DNA from: Chthoniobacteraceae bacterium
GTDB taxonomy: Bacteria > Verrucomicrobiota > Verrucomicrobiia > Chthoniobacterales > Chthoniobacteraceae
Reading direction: 5' to 3'
NCBI GenBank assembly: GCA_947471505.1
Contig: CANIWM010000003.1
Location: 1-64,000 of the forward strand
DNA length: 64,000 nt
Part shown: positions 44,061 to 53,426 of the stretch, one piece after another
Layout: every line of letters begins with the position of its first letter
How positions within the stretch are numbered: the stretch's first letter is position 1
Position numbers and translations under genes: made by a program
The notes under the pieces: generated by a model
Database searches by the model: none
What the model was told of the DNA's origin: nothing
What the model saw: the letters and a program-made list of their open reading frames with translations, nothing else

Positions 44061-45281
44061 ATGAGGCTCTTGTTCCAACGTCTGCGGGAGTATATCCGTC
44101 GCAACTATGTGATGTTTTGCATCTTCACATTAGTGGTGTCTGTCGTGATGTTGGTATCCATCGGAGTCCTCATGCTGACGAGCACCGGAGCGTATGCACA
44201 GGAGGCAAAAGGCGACCCGGCGTATTTTCTAAAGCGGCAACTATTCTGGCTGGGCGTCGGTGCAGTGATGGCGGCCATCGCGGCGGTAATTGACTACCGA
44301 AAAATCGAGAAATACCGCTGGTGGATTTACGGAATCGCGGCGCTCCTTTTGACTCTCTGTTTCATGCCGGTGGTCGGCAAGAAAATCAATGGAGCGCGCC
44401 GCTGGATAGGGATCGGAGCACAAACGGCGCAACCGTCCGAAGTCGCGAAGATGGCAGCAATCATCATAGTTGCGTGGTGGTATTCGCGAAAAGAGATGCT
44501 GACAAAAAACCTGAAGGTGCCGCGCTCGAAGGAGTTCAAACAAGGATTCTTGTTTCCATTGGGTATCGTCCTGGGACTCGTAGCGCTCATCGTCCCCGAG
44601 GTGGACTTGGGCTCGTCTTGTTTGATTGGCGGAACCGCCCTCGTGATGATGTACGTCGCAGGTGCTTGTATCTGGCATCTGGGCCTTTTGGTTGTCGGCG
44701 GATTTAGTGCGTTGGCGTTGGCAATTAAGCTGATGGACGAAAGAACCGGCCGCTTTCTTGCGTTCCTCGATCCTGATAAATATCCGAAGGATGCTTATCA
44801 GCAGTTGCAGGGTTTGGTGGCTTTCGCATCTGGGTCTATGGACGGACGCGGCTTGGGCGAAGGAATGCAGAAATTTTTCTACCTTCCCTATGCACACACG
44901 GACTTCATCTTCCCAATGGTCGGGGAAGAACTAGGGCTTCGTTGGACCCTCATTATCGTAGTTTCATTTCTGACTCTCCTTTTGACGGGAGCCGTTGTCG
45001 CAATGAAATCGAGGGACCACTTCGGAAAACTTCTTGGCTTTGGCATTGTATCGCTGCTCGCACTGCAAGCCGCACTCAACATGGGCGTGACGACGATGTT
45101 GCTGCCGAACAAGGGGCTGCCGCTGCCGTTTATCAGCTACGGTGGCTCGAACCTCGCGTTTTGCCTCGGCGGTATCGGCCTGCTCATCAGTATCTATCGC
45201 CGCGGTTACGGCGAGGAGCACGACCCAGACGGCGTGCAATTGCGCGCCAAAATACTGACGCGGCCTACGCCGAGAATATGA
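44061..45281 (+). CDS. ftsW: Septal peptidoglycan glycosyltransferase FtsW
   Basis: This 406-residue SEDS-family membrane protein polymerises lipid II at the septum together with FtsI. The family marks are N-G-A-R-R-W-I-G, P-S-E-V-A-K, P-E-V-D-L-G-S-S, the long loop after helix 7 (F-F-Y-L-P-Y-A-H-T-D-F-I-F-P-M-V-G-E-E-L-G), and L-P-F-I-S-Y-G-G-S-N-L-A. The Asp in E-V-D-L-G-S aligns with the catalytic Asp of SEDS enzymes. The N-terminus is extended by a basic cytoplasmic stretch (R-L-R-E-Y-I-R-R-N-Y). Confidence 0.95.
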   Translation: MRLLFQRLREYIRRNYVMFCIFTLVVSVVMLVSIGVLMLTSTGAYAQEAKGDPAYFLKRQLFWLGVGAVMAAIAAVIDYRKIEKYRWWIYGIAALLLTLCFMPVVGKKINGARRWIGIGAQTAQPSEVAKMAAIIIVAWWYSRKEMLTKNLKVPRSKEFKQGFLFPLGIVLGLVALIVPEVDLGSSCLIGGTALVMMYVAGACIWHLGLLVVGGFSALALAIKLMDERTGRFLAFLDPDKYPKDAYQQLQGLVAFASGSMDGRGLGEGMQKFFYLPYAHTDFIFPMVGEELGLRWTLIIVVSFLTLLLTGAVVAMKSRDHFGKLLGFGIVSLLALQAALNMGVTTMLLPNKGLPLPFISYGGSNLAFCLGGIGLLISIYRRGYGEEHDPDGVQLRAKILTRPTPRI

Positions 45282-45315
45282 CTTTTTCCTAGCAGCAATA
45301 AACCAAACACAGCCC

Positions 45316-45504
45316 ATGAAAAAACCCGCACAAACCGCCGGACTCCTGAAAAAAGACCCGGAAGCCAAGGAATCCACCGTACACCCGACCGTGCGTTGGT
45401 GGCCTATCCACACGCCTCGACTTCTCGGCCAGCCATTCGAAAATCCAGTGCCACGTATTCCGACGGCAAACAGCCCGCTCTCGCCGCGCGAAGGCGAGGC
45501 GTAG
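45316..45504 (+). CDS. Small basic ORF between ftsW and murG
   Basis: This 62-codon frame fills most of the gap between ftsW and murG, starting 34 bases after ftsW and stopping ten bases before the murG GTG. It is rich in Pro, Lys and Arg (K-K-P-A-Q-T-A-G-L-L-K-K-D, T-P-R-L-L-G-Q-P-F) and has no membrane segment. I recognise no family. The tight fit in an otherwise compact operon supports translation; it could be lineage specific. Confidence 0.45.
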   Translation: MKKPAQTAGLLKKDPEAKESTVHPTVRWWPIHTPRLLGQPFENPVPRIPTANSPLSPREGEA

Positions 45505-45514
45505 AACCACCGCA

Positions 45515-46615
45515 GTGTCCACGAATCGCGCATTGAACTTCGTCATCGCCGCTGGCGGAACTGGCGGGCATTTGTTTCCCGGTATTGCCGTGGGAGAGGT
45601 GCTCGTTGCGCGTGGGCATAAAGTGATGCTTTTGATTTCTGAAAAGGAGATTGATGCTGTGGCGACGAAAGGCTGCGTGAATTTCCGGATCGAGAAAGTC
45701 GTGGGAGAGGGATTGCAGTCGAAGTCGCCGCTCGCCCTGTTGCGGTTCTGGATGAAGCTTCGCGCGGCTAAAAAACGCTGCGCGGCGCTTTATGCGGAGT
45801 GGAATCCGAGCGCGGTTTTGGGCATGGGCGGCTTCACTTGCTTTGCCCCGATTTTAGTCGGAAGGAAGCGGAAAGTGCCGACGTTTGTCCATGAGTCGAA
45901 TGCGATTCCCGGACGCGCAAATAAGTTGAACGCGCGCTACGTCACTCGTGTATTGTTGGGCTTTGAGGAATGCCGTTCCCATTTCCCGAAGGCAGCGTGC
46001 GAGGTCGTCGGGACGCCGATTCGCAGTGCGCTGAACCAGCCAGTGAACAAAAGCGATGCGCGTGCGGCGTTTGGGCTCTCGCGAGGAAAGACGACGCTGC
46101 TCGTGATGGGCGGGAGCCAAGGCGCGAGTGGGATTAACAAGCGCGTCGTGGATGCGATGCCTGCGCTGGCAGAGCGGTTGCAGGTGATTCATCTCACCGG
46201 CAAAGGCGACGAGACTTCCACGCGCGAGGCTTACGCGAAAGCGGGCGTGCAAGCGCATGTCGCGGCGTTTCATCACGCGATGCAGGAGGCTTACGGTGCG
46301 GCGGATATTGCGATTGCACGGAGTGGAGCGGCGAGCCTCACGGAGCTTTCGCACTTCAGCCTCGCTTCGATTTTAATCCCGTACCCGTTTGCGGCGGACG
46401 ATCACCAGACGGCGAATGCGCTGATTTTCCACAAGGCGGGCGCGGGTGTGCTGATACGGGAAGGAGATGCCTCCGCGACGGCTCTAGGACAGGCTCTCAC
46501 AGATATTCTCGACTCGCCGACACGGCTCGATGAGATGTCGCGGAAGGCGCACGCTCTCGCGCCCACAAACGCTGCGGAGGCTGTAGCGGACACCATTTTG
46601 AAACACTGCGCATGA
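45515..46615 (+). CDS. murG: UDP-GlcNAc transferase MurG
   Basis: This 366-residue GT28 enzyme adds GlcNAc to lipid I, giving lipid II. The start is a GTG at 45515. The first motif is A-A-G-G-T-G-G-H-L-F-P-G, the family's glycine-rich loop. G-M-G-G-F-T-C-F-A-P, H-E-S-N-A-I-P-G, M-G-G-S-Q-G-A-S and the UDP-binding A-R-S-G-A-A-S-L-T-E-L follow in the expected order. Length is normal. It overlaps the murC-murB gene by four bases. Confidence 0.95.
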   Translation: MSTNRALNFVIAAGGTGGHLFPGIAVGEVLVARGHKVMLLISEKEIDAVATKGCVNFRIEKVVGEGLQSKSPLALLRFWMKLRAAKKRCAALYAEWNPSAVLGMGGFTCFAPILVGRKRKVPTFVHESNAIPGRANKLNARYVTRVLLGFEECRSHFPKAACEVVGTPIRSALNQPVNKSDARAAFGLSRGKTTLLVMGGSQGASGINKRVVDAMPALAERLQVIHLTGKGDETSTREAYAKAGVQAHVAAFHHAMQEAYGAADIAIARSGAASLTELSHFSLASILIPYPFAADDHQTANALIFHKAGAGVLIREGDASATALGQALTDILDSPTRLDEMSRKAHALAPTNAAEAVADTILKHCA

Positions 46616-48921
46616 CGATGGACGGCTCACAACTCGCACAGTTTCTCACGGCGGAAGCTCGCCGCATCCACCTCATCGGGGTGGCGGGCTCGGGCATGAG
46701 CGGGATTGCGGGGCTTTGTATTTCGCTCGGGCATCGCGTGAGTGGGAGCGACAAGGCGACGACTATCGAGACGGCGCGGTTGCAGACGCTCGGGCTGGAT
46801 TTTTCCTCGCTTGCGAACCCGGCGAAAGTCGGCGAGGCAGAGCTGGTAATTTACTCTTCGGCGATTAAGCCGGGGCACGCGGACTTTGACGCAGCGGTGA
46901 AACTCGGCATCCCGATGGTGCGGCGGGCGGATGCGCTGGCGGCGATCATGCGGCAGAAAAAAGGCATCGTCATCGCGGGGATGCACGGAAAGACGACGAC
47001 GAGTTCGATGGCGGCTCACGTCTTGCGAGTCGGTGGGGTGAAGCCGTCGCATTATGTCGGCGCGGAGATTCCCATTCTTGGCGTGAACGCGCATTGGGAC
47101 CCGGCGGGCGAGTATTTTGTGGCGGAGGCGGATGAGAGCGACGGCACGATTGTCGGCTACCATCCCGAGCACGCGATCATCCTCAATATCGAGGAAGAGC
47201 ATCTTGATTTTTACAAAGACCTTGCGGCGATTGAGGCAGCGTTTGAGCGGCTTCTCGCGAACACCAAGGGAAAAGTCTTCTACTGCGCCGACGACCCGAA
47301 TGCGACTCGTCTAGTCACCACCAAACACCACCGGACGATCGCATTCGGGGAGTCGCGCGCAGCGAATTATCGGTTCGAGGCCGTCCACACGAAGGACTTC
47401 CAATCGCACTTCGTCGTCACTCGCGCGGGCGAGCCGCTCGGCGCGATCACGCTGAACGTTCCGGGCCGTCACAACATTAGCAACGCGACGGCGGTGATCG
47501 CGCTGGCGACGGAGCTGGGCGTTCCGTTTTCAAAAATCGCGGAGGCGCTGGAGTCGTTTCGCGGGGCGAAGCGGCGGTTTGAGATCACGTATCGAAGCGA
47601 GCGGTTCATGTGCGTGGACGATTACGGGCATCACCCGACGGAAATCCGCGCGACGCTGGCAAGCGCACGGCAGACGGGACGGAAGCGCATCGTGGCAATG
47701 TTTCAGCCACACCGCTACACACGCACGCAGGCGCTGAAGGAAGAATTTGGGCGTGCATTTGAGGACGCGGATGTGCTCGTGGTGGCGGATGTTTATGCGG
47801 CCAGCGAGCAGCCGATTGCGGGCGTGAGTGGGCAGACGATTATTGATGCGATTGCGCAGCAAACGGGGCAGGAGCGCTGCACTTTCCAGGCACGTCGCGA
47901 GCAAATTACGTATGACATCGGGCGCATCTTGGAGCCGGGTGATTTGGTTATCTCGCTGGGTGCGGGGAATATCCACGAGCAAGGCGCTGCGCTGGCGAGG
48001 GATGTGGCAGTGTTGGATGACCTGCACGGCGTCATGGGCGCGGGAGTCATCAAGCTCTACGAGCCGCTGGCAAAGCACACGACGATGCGCATCGGCGGGC
48101 CTGCACAGTTTTGGGCGGAGCCGGAAACGGAAGAAGGATTTGCGAAACTCGTGCGGTTTTGCACCCGGAAAAATCTCCCGCTTTTTGTGATGGGACGCGG
48201 TTCGAACTTGCTCATCCGCGACGGTGGGATTCGCGGTGTGGTGGCGTATCTTGCGCGCGGGGAGTTTAAGCGGCTGGAGGTTCACGAAGGGCTCATCACG
48301 GCGGGCGTCGGGGTGAAGCAGCGCGAGTTGGCGATTGCGGCGCGCGATGCGCAAATCGGCGGGTTCGAGTGGTTTGAAGGTATCCCCGGCAATGTCGGCG
48401 GTGCGCTGCGGATGAACGCGGGCGCGATGGGCGGCGAGACATTTCGGCAAGTCGTGAGCGTGCGTTTTGTGGATGCGAACGGCGAGTTTCACACGCGCAC
48501 TCCGGCGGAGATGGATGTGCAGTATCGCGAGGTTGGGACGTTGAAGACGAACTACGCTGTGAGCGCGATTTTCCGAGGGACGCCGGGCGAGCCGGAAGAG
48601 ATTGCGCGTAAGCTGGAGGAGAGCCAGCAGAAGCGTCGGACCTCGCAGCCGCGCGAGTCGAGCGCGGGGTGTATTTTCAAAAACCCCGGCCCGACGCCAG
48701 CGGGGAAACTCATTGATGAGTTGGGGTTAAAAGGCACACGGGTCGGCGGCGCGAAAGTCTCGGAAGTGCATGGCAATTTTATCGTGAACGACAAAGGCGC
48801 GACGGCTGCCGACGTGCTGGAACTCATCGCCCTCATCAAAGCCAAGGCCAAGACAGAGCGCGGGCTGGAGCTTCACACGGAGGTGCAAATCATCGGCGAA
48901 GAAAAATGTATTCATGGCTGA
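46612..48921 (+). CDS. murC/murB: MurC-MurB fusion protein
   Basis: This 769-residue protein joins two enzymes. Residues 1 to about 472 are MurC, the UDP-MurNAc L-alanine ligase: G-V-A-G-S-G-M-S-G-I-A, the ATP motif M-H-G-K-T-T-T with Lys127, and D-D-Y-G-H-H-P-T-E. From about 478 to the end is MurB, the FAD-dependent UDP-GlcNAc-enolpyruvate reductase: H-T-T-M-R-I-G-G-P, G-R-G-S-N-L-L-I-R-D-G-G, G-I-P-G-N-V-G-G-A-L-R-M-N-A-G, and S-A-G-C-I-F-K-N-P. In the last, Cys687 is where E. coli MurB has its catalytic Ser. MurC and MurB act on consecutive steps, and fusions are known in Verrucomicrobiota. Confidence 0.96.
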   Translation: MTMDGSQLAQFLTAEARRIHLIGVAGSGMSGIAGLCISLGHRVSGSDKATTIETARLQTLGLDFSSLANPAKVGEAELVIYSSAIKPGHADFDAAVKLGIPMVRRADALAAIMRQKKGIVIAGMHGKTTTSSMAAHVLRVGGVKPSHYVGAEIPILGVNAHWDPAGEYFVAEADESDGTIVGYHPEHAIILNIEEEHLDFYKDLAAIEAAFERLLANTKGKVFYCADDPNATRLVTTKHHRTIAFGESRAANYRFEAVHTKDFQSHFVVTRAGEPLGAITLNVPGRHNISNATAVIALATELGVPFSKIAEALESFRGAKRRFEITYRSERFMCVDDYGHHPTEIRATLASARQTGRKRIVAMFQPHRYTRTQALKEEFGRAFEDADVLVVADVYAASEQPIAGVSGQTIIDAIAQQTGQERCTFQARREQITYDIGRILEPGDLVISLGAGNIHEQGAALARDVAVLDDLHGVMGAGVIKLYEPLAKHTTMRIGGPAQFWAEPETEEGFAKLVRFCTRKNLPLFVMGRGSNLLIRDGGIRGVVAYLARGEFKRLEVHEGLITAGVGVKQRELAIAARDAQIGGFEWFEGIPGNVGGALRMNAGAMGGETFRQVVSVRFVDANGEFHTRTPAEMDVQYREVGTLKTNYAVSAIFRGTPGEPEEIARKLEESQQKRRTSQPRESSAGCIFKNPGPTPAGKLIDELGLKGTRVGGAKVSEVHGNFIVNDKGATAADVLELIALIKAKAKTERGLELHTEVQIIGEEKCIHG

Positions 48922-48954
48922 AAGATTTCCGACTTACGCACGTATAGTCGGTGT

Positions 48955-49887
48955 ATGGAAAACTCATCAATGACACTCGAACTCACCAACCGCAAAGTCG
49001 CCGTCCTCATGGGCGGGCCAGGCTCCGAACGCCAAGTCTCGCTGAAATCCGGCGAGGGTGTCATCGGCGCTTTGCGGTCGCTCGGTGCTATCGTGACGGC
49101 GGTAGATGTGACGGATGCGACTTTTGTCCTGCCGCCGGATACGGAGCTGGCGTTCAACGTGATCCACGGGACGTTCGGCGAGGACGGGCAAGTGCAGCGC
49201 GAACTGGAACGCCGCAAAGTCGCCTACACGGGCGAAGGAGTGGTGGGGAGCGAGTTGGCTATTGATAAGATCGCGACGAAGCAGCGGCTCATCGAGCGCG
49301 GAGTACCGACTGCGCAGTTTGAGATTCTCCACGACGGCGCGCGTCCGACGCTGGCGCTGCCCTTTGTATTGAAGGCACCGAAAGAAGGCAGCAGCGTGGG
49401 CATCTTCATCGTGAAGGACGCCAGCGAACTGGAGCAATCGCTCGCGGATGCTTGGAAGTTCGGGCGCGAGCTGCTGGTGGAGCAATACATCGCCGGGCGC
49501 GAACTCACCGTGGGTGTCGTCGGTGACTTGGCGCTACCGGTCATTGAGATCGTGGCGAAGAAAGATTTTTACAACTTCGAGAACAAGTACACTTGGCTGA
49601 ACCCAAACGCCGCCGGAGCCGACCATTACTGTCCCGCGCAGCTATCGCCCGAAGTGACGGCGCGTGTGCAGGCGGTAGGAATTGCTGCGCATCGTGCGCT
49701 CGATCTTGAAGTCTATAGCCGAGTTGATATTTTGCTCACGGATGCGGGCGAGCCGTTCGTTTTGGAGGTGAACACGATTCCAGGAATGACGCCGTCCTCG
49801 CTTTTGCCCGAGGCCGCAGCGGCTGTGGGTATCACCTATCCCGAGCTTTGCCGCCGCATCGCAGAACTTTCGTTAGCCAGATTCTAG
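48955..49887 (+). CDS. ddl: D-alanine-D-alanine ligase
   Basis: This 310-residue ATP-grasp enzyme makes the D-Ala-D-Ala used by MurF. Visible motifs are L-M-G-G-P-G-S-E-R-Q-V-S-L, N-V-I-H-G-T-F-G-E-D-G, Y-T-G-E-G-V-V-G-S-E-L-A-I-D-K, P-F-V-L-K-A-P-K-E-G-S-S-V-G, and V-L-E-V-N-T-I-P-G-M-T-P-S-S-L at the C-terminus. The start may be the ATG at 48955 or the in-frame ATG at 48970; neither has a strong ribosome site. It lies 33 bases after murC-murB. Confidence 0.95.
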   Translation: MENSSMTLELTNRKVAVLMGGPGSERQVSLKSGEGVIGALRSLGAIVTAVDVTDATFVLPPDTELAFNVIHGTFGEDGQVQRELERRKVAYTGEGVVGSELAIDKIATKQRLIERGVPTAQFEILHDGARPTLALPFVLKAPKEGSSVGIFIVKDASELEQSLADAWKFGRELLVEQYIAGRELTVGVVGDLALPVIEIVAKKDFYNFENKYTWLNPNAAGADHYCPAQLSPEVTARVQAVGIAAHRALDLEVYSRVDILLTDAGEPFVLEVNTIPGMTPSSLLPEAAAAVGITYPELCRRIAELSLARF

Positions 49888-49897
49888 AAAACAGACC

Positions 49898-50965
49898 ATG
49901 AGCCGCCGTAGCACACGCAACACACGAATGACCGCAGCCCGTCAGCGGAAGAGACAATTCTTCACAGACGTTAACGCGCGGGGAGGCCGAGAGCGATGGG
50001 CTTTCCTCTCAAAATGGTGCGGTCTTTTTCTCCGCACGAGCTTCATCGTGGCCTTATTGTGCGGTCTGTATTTCGGCGCTACTCGTGGATGGAATTCGTT
50101 GTTCTGGCGTAACCCAGATTACGCGCTGAAAGACATCAACGTGACAAACCACGGGTCTTCGCTGACTCGCGACCAGATCATCGCAGCAGCCGGTGTAAAG
50201 CTTGGGCAGAACATCCTCGCTTACAGTCTTCCAGAGATCAAAGCGGCGCTGCGGAAGTTGCCGCAGATCGGCTCTGGCGAGGACGATGTGAAGGTGCTCC
50301 GCTACTTGCCGAACAGAATAGAAATCGACGTTACGGAACGGAAACCTGTCGCGTGGATCACAGCGAGGGCGAGCGAAAATCATCTCACCGCATCGAAGAG
50401 CTACCTCGTGGACGAAGGCGGAGCGTGGTTCCGTCCCAAGCAAGTGCTTCACGAGTATGAGACGTTGCCCGTCATCATCGGTGTCGTGACGGAGAATCTC
50501 GAGCCGGGCAAGCCCATCCAAACTGCGGAACTAAATGCCGCGCTTGAGCTTATCCAGAAAAACACGACCAAGCCGCACTTCCAGGCCCGCAGCCTTGATA
50601 TTACCAAGGGATATTGCGTGATCGTGAAGGATCAAAGCGGGACTCAGATTACGTTTGGACTAGAAGATATCGATAACCAGCTTGTGCGCCTCGACGCGGC
50701 GCGAAAAGCGGAACTCGATCTATCTCAGCAAATGGCGACGGTGAACGTGATGCTCACGCGCAATATCCCCATCACATGGGTGCCGCCACTTCCGCCGGAG
50801 GAGTCTGATTTTCCGCCGAAGCCCACCGATACAGCCAAGCCGACGACCAAGGACTTGAAGGTGAAGCAAGTGAAGAAGCCTGAGACGAAGCCGTTACCCA
50901 AAAAGGAGCCGAAGAAGACCAATCCCGACAACGGACTCTACAAACCCTTTCCCCTCCGCGCATAA
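49898..50965 (+). CDS. ftsQ: Cell division protein FtsQ
   Basis: This 355-residue protein has a long basic cytoplasmic start (about 50 residues), one membrane helix (S-F-I-V-A-L-L-C-G-L-Y-F-G-A), and a POTRA domain (A-L-K-D-I-N-V-T-N-H-G-S-S-L-T-R-D-Q-I). The FtsQ beta domain follows (P-N-R-I-E-I-D-V-T-E-R-K-P-V-A-W). A Pro/Lys-rich C-terminal tail of about 60 residues (from residue 295) is longer than usual. FtsQ connects early and late divisome proteins. It overlaps ftsA by one base (TAATG). Confidence 0.9.
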   Translation: MSRRSTRNTRMTAARQRKRQFFTDVNARGGRERWAFLSKWCGLFLRTSFIVALLCGLYFGATRGWNSLFWRNPDYALKDINVTNHGSSLTRDQIIAAAGVKLGQNILAYSLPEIKAALRKLPQIGSGEDDVKVLRYLPNRIEIDVTERKPVAWITARASENHLTASKSYLVDEGGAWFRPKQVLHEYETLPVIIGVVTENLEPGKPIQTAELNAALELIQKNTTKPHFQARSLDITKGYCVIVKDQSGTQITFGLEDIDNQLVRLDAARKAELDLSQQMATVNVMLTRNIPITWVPPLPPEESDFPPKPTDTAKPTTKDLKVKQVKKPETKPLPKKEPKKTNPDNGLYKPFPLRA

Positions 50966-52176
50966 TGGCACGAGAAGAAATAGTCGTGGGGCTGGACATC
51001 GGCACATCGAAAGTCTGTGTCGTCGTCGGGGAGCTACAGAAAGATAGCTCCATCAAAATCATCGGCGTCGGGGAAGCCGCATCGCGAGGGGTTCGCAAGG
51101 GAGAGATCGTCGATTTCGACATCTGCGGGAAGTGCATCCGCGAGGCGATCGTCGAAGCGCAGGAAAAGAGCGATGTGAACATCAAGAACGTCTATCTCGG
51201 CGTTACGGGTGCCCACATGGAGAGCGTGAACAGTCGCGGCTCTTATATGCTGCCGGAGGAGCGCGATGAGATTTCTAACGAGGATATCGAAGCGGTACAA
51301 AATAATGCCCGCGATATTCCGGTGTCCGTCCATAACACGCTCCTTCACACAATTCTGCAGCACTACTGCATCGACTCGCAGGATGGCGTGTTGAACCCCT
51401 TGGGGATGTTCGGGCGCAAGCTCGAGGCTGATTGCCACATTATCCACGGAATCACGAGTCGGATCAAAAATACGACTCGTTGCGTGAAAGAGCTTAAGCT
51501 CGAAGTGGAGGACTTCGTGTTTAATCCGTTCGCGTCTGCTCAGGTCGTCCTCGACCATCAACAAAAGCTTGCGGGAGCTTTGGCCATCGACATGGGCGGA
51601 GGAACGACGGGATATATGGCCTATATCAATGGCGCGGTGAGATATAGCGGCGTGCTTGGACTCGGCGGGGATCACGTCACCAACGATCTTTCGCTTGGAC
51701 TACGCATCCCGATGGCCAAAGCCGAAAAACTCAAGATCGAGCATGGCTGCGCGACCATCGGTAACAGCGAACCTGGCGATGTAATCTCCCTGCGCGATGA
51801 ACATGGATTTGCAGGCAAGAAAATCGAACGGGAAACATTGAATACCATTATTCGTCTGCGGGTCCGCGAGACTCTGGAACTATTGAAAGAGCGGCTCATG
51901 AAGGGCAATGCGCTCAATATGCTCGGCGGCGGAATCGTGCTCACCGGAGGGGGCTCCTTGATGCGCGGGGTGAAGCACCTCGCAGAGGAAGTTTTCCCAG
52001 ACATACCAGTGCAGTTGACCCGTGCGCAGAACATGACGGGCAATATCTCCGCGTTTGAAAACCCAAGATATTCCACCGCTATGGGGCTCGTGAAATACGC
52101 GCAAGCGACCATTGAGCTAGAGCACAAGGGCTTCTTCGGAAGCCTCTTCGACTGGATCGTTTCGGGCCGAAAGTAG
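50965..52176 (+). CDS. ftsA: Cell division protein FtsA
   Basis: This 403-residue actin-like protein tethers FtsZ to the membrane. The phosphate loops V-G-L-D-I-G-T-S-K-V and I-D-M-G-G-G-T-T-G are present. The adenosine motif is G-G-I-V-L-T-G-G-G-S-L-M. The 1C domain lies around residues 80-165. The C-terminal end L-F-D-W-I-V-S-G-R-K could be the membrane-binding amphipathic helix. It lies 17 bases before ftsZ. Confidence 0.95.
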   Translation: MAREEIVVGLDIGTSKVCVVVGELQKDSSIKIIGVGEAASRGVRKGEIVDFDICGKCIREAIVEAQEKSDVNIKNVYLGVTGAHMESVNSRGSYMLPEERDEISNEDIEAVQNNARDIPVSVHNTLLHTILQHYCIDSQDGVLNPLGMFGRKLEADCHIIHGITSRIKNTTRCVKELKLEVEDFVFNPFASAQVVLDHQQKLAGALAIDMGGGTTGYMAYINGAVRYSGVLGLGGDHVTNDLSLGLRIPMAKAEKLKIEHGCATIGNSEPGDVISLRDEHGFAGKKIERETLNTIIRLRVRETLELLKERLMKGNALNMLGGGIVLTGGGSLMRGVKHLAEEVFPDIPVQLTRAQNMTGNISAFENPRYSTAMGLVKYAQATIELEHKGFFGSLFDWIVSGRK

Positions 52177-52193
52177 CAGCCACTTTTCTTAAT

Positions 52194-53426
52194 ATGATCG
52201 AATTTCCACGGGCTAAAAAGCAGCGCACTCCAAATATCCGCGTCATCGGCCTTGGCGGCGCTGGATCTCGAGTCATGGAACGTCTCATCGTCGAGCATCT
52301 CGACGGAGTGAGTTTCGTCGCCATGAATACCGACGCCGAACTGCTTGCTGAATCCAACGCCGACGAACGCATACAACTTGGGGCGAGCGGCACCGGCGCG
52401 GGCGGCGATCCGGACGCCGGATATGCTGCGACAGAAGAATCGGCATCCGTCCTCAGCGAATCGTTCGAAGGGGCAGGGCTCGTCTTCCTCTGTGCAGGCC
52501 TCGGTGGTGGCACAGGAAGCGGCGGTGCACCACTGATCGCCAACATCGCGCGGCGATGCGGAGCGGTCGTAGTTGCGGTCGTCTCTCTGCCATTCGCCTT
52601 TGAGCAAGGCCGCACTGAGCAGGCGCAGACAGCGCTCTCGCAGCTTGTGCAGCAGGCCCAAATCGTCCTCTGTTTTGAAAATGACCGTATGGCGGAATTT
52701 GCTGCGGCTACCGGCCCGGCACACCAAGCATTTGCGATGGCAGACACCATCCTCTGCCAAGCGGTTCGGTCGCTGACATCCTTGGTGAGTGGAGAAGGGC
52801 TACTGCACGTAGGCCTCGACGAACTTGCGACCGTCCTCCGTCGAACGGATGCGCGGTGCTTGTTTGGACATGGGGAGAGCGACACTGAGACGCGGGCCAC
52901 CGACGCCGTTGAGCGAGCCCTTCGCAGCCCACTCATGAATCGCGGCGAAGCGCTCAAAGACGCCCGCGATATCGTCATTCACATCACTGCCGGACCGGAA
53001 CTTTCCGTTGCTGAGCTGAGCGTGCTCATGGATCAACTCCAACGCCACACAGGGGGAGACACACGGTTCCATCTCGGAATCGCATCGGATTTACGGATGG
53101 GAAAAAAGCTCGGCGTCACTCTCATCGCTGCGCTCGGCACAGACGCGCCGGAGGCTGCGCTGCAGCAGAAGCGGAAACTGCCGCGCCCGCTCCCCGTTCC
53201 CGTGCTGCCTCTATTTGAGAGTGCGCCGGATTCGGAGCCGTTGAGCGAAAGCGACGAACCAGAACCTACGCAGGCGACGGTGGCCGCGCAAAAAAAGGGA
53301 AAAGTTGAGCAGATGCAGTTTGAGCCGGTAAACCGCGGACGCTTCGAGAAAAGCGAGCCCACCATTGTTGATGGGCAAGACCTCGACGTGCCAACATTTC
53401 TACGCAAAGGACTGCGGCTACACTAA
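52194..53426 (+). CDS. ftsZ: Divergent cell division GTPase FtsZ
   Basis: This 410-residue tubulin homologue ends the dcw cluster. The GTP-binding signature G-G-G-T-G-S-G is intact at 104-110, as are F-E at 136-137, N163 (F-E-N-D-R) and Asp184. The T7 loop, however, reads L-H-V-G-L-D-E-L-A-T-V (204-214) where FtsZ normally has N-x-D-F-A-D-V: Asn is His205, the first catalytic Asp is Gly207, and the second is Glu210. This loop normally triggers GTP hydrolysis in the next subunit. The C-terminal peptide L-D-V-P-T-F-L-R-K-G, which binds FtsA, is conserved at the very end. Its last bases overlap the convergent xerD stop. Confidence 0.92.
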   Translation: MIEFPRAKKQRTPNIRVIGLGGAGSRVMERLIVEHLDGVSFVAMNTDAELLAESNADERIQLGASGTGAGGDPDAGYAATEESASVLSESFEGAGLVFLCAGLGGGTGSGGAPLIANIARRCGAVVVAVVSLPFAFEQGRTEQAQTALSQLVQQAQIVLCFENDRMAEFAAATGPAHQAFAMADTILCQAVRSLTSLVSGEGLLHVGLDELATVLRRTDARCLFGHGESDTETRATDAVERALRSPLMNRGEALKDARDIVIHITAGPELSVAELSVLMDQLQRHTGGDTRFHLGIASDLRMGKKLGVTLIAALGTDAPEAALQQKRKLPRPLPVPVLPLFESAPDSEPLSESDEPEPTQATVAAQKKGKVEQMQFEPVNRGRFEKSEPTIVDGQDLDVPTFLRKGLRLH

